Shown here piece after piece: positions 50,326 through 54,471 of a DNA stretch of 54,471 bases. The notes beneath the pieces were generated by a model. That model ran no database searches and was not told the DNA's origin. It worked only from the letters and a program-made list of their open reading frames with translations. The position numbers were made by a program, and so were the translations under genes. Source of the DNA: an uncultured Lachnospiraceae bacterium (GTDB lineage: Bacteria > Bacillota > Clostridia > Lachnospirales > Lachnospiraceae); the NCBI GenBank assembly GCA_947178145.1, contig CAMWXE010000031.1, positions 1 through 54,471 on the forward strand, read 5' to 3'. Position 1 is the stretch's first letter; each line of letters starts with the position of its first letter.

Positions 50326-51690
50326 ATGGAATTACTGCGAGGGATGAGGGATAAACTTGACAAGTATGTAGATACAAGTTCTGAGATTTGCATTAGTATG
50401 AGCGTGCAGGGCTCTTCGGTATATGATTTTTGCTGTTTTGGAGTAGACAATGCAGGAAAGCTTTCCGATGACAGATATATGATATTCTATAATCAGGTAT
50501 CATCACCTGGTCATGAGATTCGATTTGTCTCAGGAAATCATTCTTCGGAATTTCATATTCGCTTATCAGAACTGCCAATCAGTATTGAACGGCTGGTATT
50601 TACGGCAAGTATTGATGGAAATGGCACAATGGGAGAGATTACAAAACATAACTTTTATCTGTCTCAAAACAATACGACTCAGATAGCAATGGAATTAGCA
50701 GGCACTGATTTTAACAGGGAGAGGGCGATTATTGCTGTTGAGCTTTATCGGAAAGACGGTTGGCGCATCGCAGCTGTTGCAAATGGATTCAATGGCGGAT
50801 TATCGGCACTTCTGAAATCTTTTGGCGGCGAGGAGATTTTGTCAGATGTCTCTGGTATCGACAACACTTCGCAAAATCAGGAGAACAGTCCTGTCAAGGA
50901 TTCTTCTTCTGTGAGAGATGAAAAGGAATTAATACAGGATGTCATGGGGAAGATTAGCTTATCAAAGGATAAGGTGAATCTGGAAAAGCATGTGGTCAGT
51001 CTCAGCAAGTGTATTGTCAGTTTAAGCAAAAAGAGTGGTGTGGATCTTGGCTCGGCAAAGGCAAAAGTAGTCGTTGTTCTTGATTACAGCGGATCTATGA
51101 GCAGACTGTATTCAAATGGGACCGTACAGCGCACACTCAGCAGACTTGTTCCTCTAGGTTTGACATTTGATGACAATGGCTCGATTGATATCTATTTGTT
51201 TCAGAATGATTTTATGAAATTAACAGATTTGAATCTGTCCAATTATGAAAATTATGTGCAAAATGTCATCAAAGCCTCGGGTTATCGAATGGGTGGAACA
51301 GAATATGCACCAGTGTTAAAAGCGATTATTGAAGGAGGTTCCTATAAAAAGCCGGGATTTTTAGGATTTAGCAAAAAGACAGTGGCCGCAGAGGCGATTG
51401 TGGATGACGGGGATGCTACATTCATACTTTTTATCACAGATGGAGAGAATACTGACAGGAGTGAAACCGATAACATTATCAGGAAATCATCTGGTATGAA
51501 TGTGTTTATCCAGTTTATCGGAATAGGAAACGAGAAATTCCAATATTTAAAGAAGCTTGATGACATGTCTGGAAGAGTGAGGGATAATACTGGTTTTACC
51601 AAGATGAAGGACCTGGACCGCGCAGACGACAACGAGTTATATACAAATGTTCTTGATCAGTTTGCGAAATGGTTAAGAGGACTGCAGTAA
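50326..51690 (+). CDS. TerD-domain/VWA fusion (TerF-like)
   Basis: A 454-residue fusion. The N-terminal ~180 residues are TerD-like (YDFCCFGVDNAGKLSDDRYMIFYNQ, FTASIDGNGTMGE, IIAVELYRKDGWRIAAVANGF), with the acidic Ca-binding segments of the family. A Ser/Asp-rich linker follows, then a VWA domain from about residue 245 with intact MIDAS (VVVLDYSGSMSR, then MGGTEYAP and LFITDGEN). This is the architecture of TerF in tellurite/stress-resistance loci. No other ter gene is near. ATG 50326 has GTGGAGG; a longer in-frame start (50302) lacks a site. Confidence 0.85.
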   Translation: MELLRGMRDKLDKYVDTSSEICISMSVQGSSVYDFCCFGVDNAGKLSDDRYMIFYNQVSSPGHEIRFVSGNHSSEFHIRLSELPISIERLVFTASIDGNGTMGEITKHNFYLSQNNTTQIAMELAGTDFNRERAIIAVELYRKDGWRIAAVANGFNGGLSALLKSFGGEEILSDVSGIDNTSQNQENSPVKDSSSVRDEKELIQDVMGKISLSKDKVNLEKHVVSLSKCIVSLSKKSGVDLGSAKAKVVVVLDYSGSMSRLYSNGTVQRTLSRLVPLGLTFDDNGSIDIYLFQNDFMKLTDLNLSNYENYVQNVIKASGYRMGGTEYAPVLKAIIEGGSYKKPGFLGFSKKTVAAEAIVDDGDATFILFITDGENTDRSETDNIIRKSSGMNVFIQFIGIGNEKFQYLKKLDDMSGRVRDNTGFTKMKDLDRADDNELYTNVLDQFAKWLRGLQ

Positions 51691-51840
51691 CAAAACAACT
51701 TTTCGATTGTGAGATTAACCGCTTGACGATATACTAAGAATGGTGGTATGATGATTATATCAATTTTCAGAGAAATTAAAATGCTGCAGCAGAGTTGGAC
51801 AGGTTTCCAGGCTGTGGGCGGCGGAATGTGAGGTAAAATC

Positions 51841-51984
51841 ATGTCAAATTTAATAGAATTTTTCAGAATGGTATTATCGTACCTGATGGTTTTTGCAGTG
51901 ATTATTGCTGTGTCAGGCGTTGGCGGATTCATCGGTGTCAAAGTGTGGAAGCCGAAGATGAAATCAGAGCATGTAAAAGAATAA
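51841..51984 (+). CDS. 47-residue single-pass membrane peptide
   Basis: The ORF encodes one hydrophobic helix (about residues 8-33, VLSYLMVFAVIIAVSGVGGFIG) and a basic tail (KVWKPKMKSEHVKE). It has a ribosome site (GTGAGG) and is followed by a hairpin terminator, so it looks like a real small gene between the TerD-VWA gene and nrdD. I recognise no family. It is too short for usual gene callers. Confidence 0.55.
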   Translation: MSNLIEFFRMVLSYLMVFAVIIAVSGVGGFIGVKVWKPKMKSEHVKE

Positions 51985-51995
51985 AAATATTTATG

Positions 51996-52036
51996 AAAAG
52001 GTGTAAAGCTGGATAGTATCAGTCTTTACACTTTTT
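51996..52036 (+). terminator. Intrinsic terminator after the small membrane gene
   Basis: A 13-bp stem (51996-52008 with 52024-52036, one mismatch) ends in Ts. It separates the small gene from the nrdD promoter. Confidence 0.75.
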
Positions 52037-52073
52037 CTTTCCTCTATTCAAAAAGAATCGCTCGATTTTGTGA

Positions 52074-52102
52074 TTGACAACAAGATTTGGTTGCACTATA
52101 CT
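52074..52102 (+). promoter_or_regulatory. Sigma-A promoter of nrdD
   Basis: TTGACA (52074-52079), a 17-base spacer and TATACT (52097-52102). The start would be near 52109, just before the NrdR boxes. Confidence 0.85.
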
Positions 52103-52111
52103 AATATACAG

Positions 52112-52159
52112 ACACTATATCTAGTATGCTAATTAAATAACAGACACTATATAAAAGAA
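52112..52159 (+). promoter_or_regulatory. Tandem NrdR boxes
   Basis: Box 1 ACACTATATCTAGTAT (52112-52127) is close to the NrdR consensus. Box 2 (52144-52159) keeps the left half ACACTATAT but a poor right half. They are 32 bases apart, the usual three-turn spacing. They begin at about +4 relative to the promoter, so NrdR with (d)ATP should repress by blocking polymerase. Confidence 0.85.
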
Positions 52160-52186
52160 AAATGCGTATAAGGGAGTAGGATGTAA

Positions 52187-54352
52187 ATGAGCGAAGAAAT
52201 CGATTACAGTGTGCTTTATCAGCCGAAAAAAACCGTTTATGTCATCAAAAAGGATGGCAGCAAAGAGGCCTTTAACGTGCAGAAGGTCATCACCGCTGTA
52301 GGGAAATCTGCCTACCGTGCACTGACGAAATTCACCGACGCGGAGAAGTGCCAGATCTGTCAGGATGTCATCGACAAAGTGGACGAGATGGAGGACGAGA
52401 AGATTCCCATTCCAGTAATGCACAATATTGTCGAGAGTGCGTTGGAGGATGTGAAGCCGGTTGTGGCAAAGAGCTACCGCGATTACAGAAATTACAAGCA
52501 GGATTTTGTGCGTATGATGGACGATGTGTACAAAAAGAGCCAGTCTATTATGTATGTCGGTGATAAGGAGAATGCCAATACGGATTCTGCGCTTGTTTCT
52601 ACGAAGAGAAGCCTTATTTTTAACCAGTTTAATAAAGAGCTGTATCAGAAATTTTTCCTGACAACGGAGGAGATACAGGCGTGCAGGGATGGTTATATCT
52701 ATATCCACGATATGTCAGCGCGGCGCGATACGATGAACTGCTGCCTTTTTGACGTGGAAAATGTGCTTTCCGGCGGTTTTGAGATGGGAAATATCTGGTA
52801 CAATGAGCCAAAATCATTGGATGTGGCTTTTGACGTGATTGGCGATATCGTGCTCAGTGCGGCCAGTCAGCAGTACGGCGGTTTTACTGTTCCTGAGGTT
52901 GACAAGATTCTTGCGCCCTATGCGGAGAAGACTTATCAGTCAGCGATTGAGAAGTACGTCGGTCTGGGCATTGACCAGGAGAAGGCAAAAGAGGTGGCAA
53001 TCGCTGATGTGGAGCGCGAGTTTGAGCAGGGCTTTCAGGGCTGGGAATACAAGTTTAACACGGTTGCGAGCAGCCGCGGCGACTATCCGTTTATCACGGT
53101 GACAGCGGGTATCGGAACGGAGCGCTTTGCCAGGATGGCGACAATACAGATGCTGAATGTCAGGCGGAAGGGACAGGGCAAAAAGGACTGCAAGAAACCT
53201 GTACTTTTCCCGAAGATTGTTTTTCTGTACGATGAAAACCTGCATGGACCTGGAAAGCCTCTTGAGGATGTGTTTGAGGCCGGTGTGAAGTGTTCTGCAA
53301 AGACGATGTATCCTGACTGGCTCAGTCTGACAGGCAAGGGGTATATCGCCAGTATGTACAAGCAGTATGGCAAGGTGATTTCGCCTATGGGCTGCCGCGC
53401 ATTTCTCTCACCGTGGTATGAGAGGGGCGGCATGCATCCGGCGGATGACAAGGATGTGCCTGTGTTTGTAGGACGTTTTAATGTCGGCGCGGTCTCGCTG
53501 CATCTGCCGATGATTCTGGCCAAGGCAAGGCAGGAGAGCAGGGATTTTTACGAGGTGCTTGACTATTATCTGAATCTGATCAGGCAGCTGCATATCAGGA
53601 CGTACGCGTATCTGGGAAATATGCGCGCTTCGACCAATCCGTTAGCTTACTGCGAGGGCGGCTTTCTGGGCGGTCATCTGAAACTTTCGGACAAGATCAA
53701 GCCGCTGCTGAAATATGCGACAGCTTCGTTTGGCATCACGGCGTTTAATGAGCTTCAGATGCTGTACAACGGCAAATCGCTTGTGGAGGACGGCGCTTTT
53801 GCAGTGGAAGTGCTGGAGTATATCAATAAAGAAGTCAATCGTTTTAAGGAGGAGGACGGGAACCTCTATGCAATCTATGGCACACCGGCAGAGAATCTCT
53901 GCGGTCTGCAGGTAAAGCAGTTTCGGGCGAAATATGGCATCGTGGAGGGTGTCTCCGACAGGGAGTATGTCAGCAACAGCTTTCACTGCCATGTGACAGA
54001 GGATATCACACCGATTGAAAAACAGGATTTGGAGTACCGGTTCTGGGAGCTGTCCAACGGCGGTAAGATTCAGTATGTGAAATATCCGATTGATTACAAT
54101 ATCTCAGCGATTAAGACACTTGTGAGGCGTGCGATGGAGATGGGATTTTATGAGGGTGTCAATCTGTCGCTGGCTTACTGTGACGACTGCGGGCATCAGG
54201 AGCTGGAGATGGATGTGTGCCCCAAGTGCGGCAGCAAGAATCTGACAAAAATTGACCGCATGAATGGGTATCTGTCTTATTCCCGCGTTCATGGGGATAC
54301 GAGACTCAATGATGCGAAGATGGCGGAGATAGCAGAACGAAAAAGTATGTAA
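52187..54352 (+). CDS. nrdD: Anaerobic ribonucleoside-triphosphate reductase
   Basis: NrdD makes deoxynucleotides without oxygen using a glycyl radical. The 721-residue protein starts with an ATP-cone (VIKKDGSKEAFNVQKVITAVGKSAYRA), which sets allosteric control. The catalytic barrel follows, with CCLFDVENVLSGGF and SSRGDYPFITVT. The C-terminal zinc site has two Cys pairs (YCDDCGHQ, VCPKCGSKN), and the glycyl loop is RMNGYL. The activase nrdG is probably just outside the window. Control by the promoter and NrdR boxes is visible upstream. ATG 52187 follows gggagtagg. Confidence 0.97.
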   Translation: MSEEIDYSVLYQPKKTVYVIKKDGSKEAFNVQKVITAVGKSAYRALTKFTDAEKCQICQDVIDKVDEMEDEKIPIPVMHNIVESALEDVKPVVAKSYRDYRNYKQDFVRMMDDVYKKSQSIMYVGDKENANTDSALVSTKRSLIFNQFNKELYQKFFLTTEEIQACRDGYIYIHDMSARRDTMNCCLFDVENVLSGGFEMGNIWYNEPKSLDVAFDVIGDIVLSAASQQYGGFTVPEVDKILAPYAEKTYQSAIEKYVGLGIDQEKAKEVAIADVEREFEQGFQGWEYKFNTVASSRGDYPFITVTAGIGTERFARMATIQMLNVRRKGQGKKDCKKPVLFPKIVFLYDENLHGPGKPLEDVFEAGVKCSAKTMYPDWLSLTGKGYIASMYKQYGKVISPMGCRAFLSPWYERGGMHPADDKDVPVFVGRFNVGAVSLHLPMILAKARQESRDFYEVLDYYLNLIRQLHIRTYAYLGNMRASTNPLAYCEGGFLGGHLKLSDKIKPLLKYATASFGITAFNELQMLYNGKSLVEDGAFAVEVLEYINKEVNRFKEEDGNLYAIYGTPAENLCGLQVKQFRAKYGIVEGVSDREYVSNSFHCHVTEDITPIEKQDLEYRFWELSNGGKIQYVKYPIDYNISAIKTLVRRAMEMGFYEGVNLSLAYCDDCGHQELEMDVCPKCGSKNLTKIDRMNGYLSYSRVHGDTRLNDAKMAEIAERKSM

Positions 54353-54359
54353 AAAACGA

Positions 54360-54435
54360 AGTAATTCTAAGGGTACAAAGGACGTACCCTAAGAATTACT
54401 AATCGTTTTTGGAAGAACGCCTAAGGGCGTTCTTC
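54360..54435. repeat. Two-hairpin intergenic repeat element (copy 2)
   Basis: Hairpin A: a perfect 17-bp stem (54360-54376 with 54384-54400) with loop AAAGGAC, then a run of five Ts (54406-54410). Hairpin B: GAAGAACGC (54412-54420) with GCGTTCTTC (54427-54435). The junction TTGGAAGAACGC is identical to copy 1 at 30509-30520. It directly follows nrdD and may terminate it. Confidence 0.8.
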
Positions 54436-54471
54436 ATGGATGGATTGACGGTTTGAAGGGCATTTGTGCTT

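Noticed and set aside
7..54471. Prophage, IS element, rRNA or tRNA genes
   Set aside because: No integrase, transposase, capsid or terminase frame, and no cloverleaf or rRNA stretch was recognised. The T-box near 24200 contains tRNA-like pairing bases only because it binds tRNA.

Overview
The window looks like a chromosomal segment of an anaerobic, endospore-forming Clostridia, most likely Lachnospiraceae. The evidence is spoIVA, a tyrosyl T-box, the oxygen-sensitive ribonucleotide reductase NrdD behind NrdR boxes, the order DUF512-der-plsY-gpsA, TTG/GTG starts behind strong Shine-Dalgarno sites, and moderate GC. The assignment rests on gene content and protein style, not on a database search.

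Region 1 (1-13690) is mostly housekeeping on the + strand: 5'-truncated infB with an Arg/Asp/Gly repeat, rbfA, an NrnA-type DHH phosphoesterase, truB and ribF. A 168-base multi-hairpin element, a secreted SH3-NlpC/P60 hydrolase, rpsO behind a probable S15 leader, and pnp follow. A lone HisI-like protein that has lost the family's acidic metal ligands and a TldD/TldE pair close the region.

Region 2 (13698-19740, - strand) is a compact operon: response regulator, histidine kinase, ABC ATPase, a permease fused to an M1-type (HExxH-18-E) peptidase, and a second permease. A divergent pair of exported proteins (SGNH hydrolase-like and beta-helix) follows, then a CPA2 antiporter, an HPr-like protein without the phospho-histidine, and T-box-tyrS.

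Region 3 (25623-31706) holds a PRPP synthetase-like gene and a divergent DUF512-der-plsY-gpsA run. The plsY-gpsA gap carries a two-hairpin element plus a 51-base triple tandem repeat. The same two-hairpin architecture, with nearly the same loop, recurs after nrdD at the right end of the window, so it is a repeat family of this genome.

Region 4 (31707-36887) is an AT-richer accessory stretch: a truncated antitoxin-like peptide, a small membrane protein, two unrecognised acidic proteins, a TIM-barrel isomerase-like protein, a methyltransferase, a DUF1877 protein, a phosphatase and gene remnants.

Region 5 (36888-47310) has a MoxR ATPase with a VWA partner and a zinc-ribbon protein, spoIVA, cdd, a membrane-anchored MutS-family ATPase and a heterodimeric ABC exporter with one degenerate ATP site. 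Region 6 (47262-54471) has a DUF4143 ATPase and a decayed AlbA-type regulator bracketed by two related palindromes, a histidine phosphatase, a TerD-VWA fusion, a 47-residue membrane peptide, and nrdD.

The most distinctive items are the kinase-ABC-M1 peptidase operon, the two-hairpin repeat family, the palindrome-bracketed ATPase module, the divergent HisI-like protein and the membrane-bound MutS homologue. I found no phage, IS transposase, CRISPR array, rRNA or tRNA.
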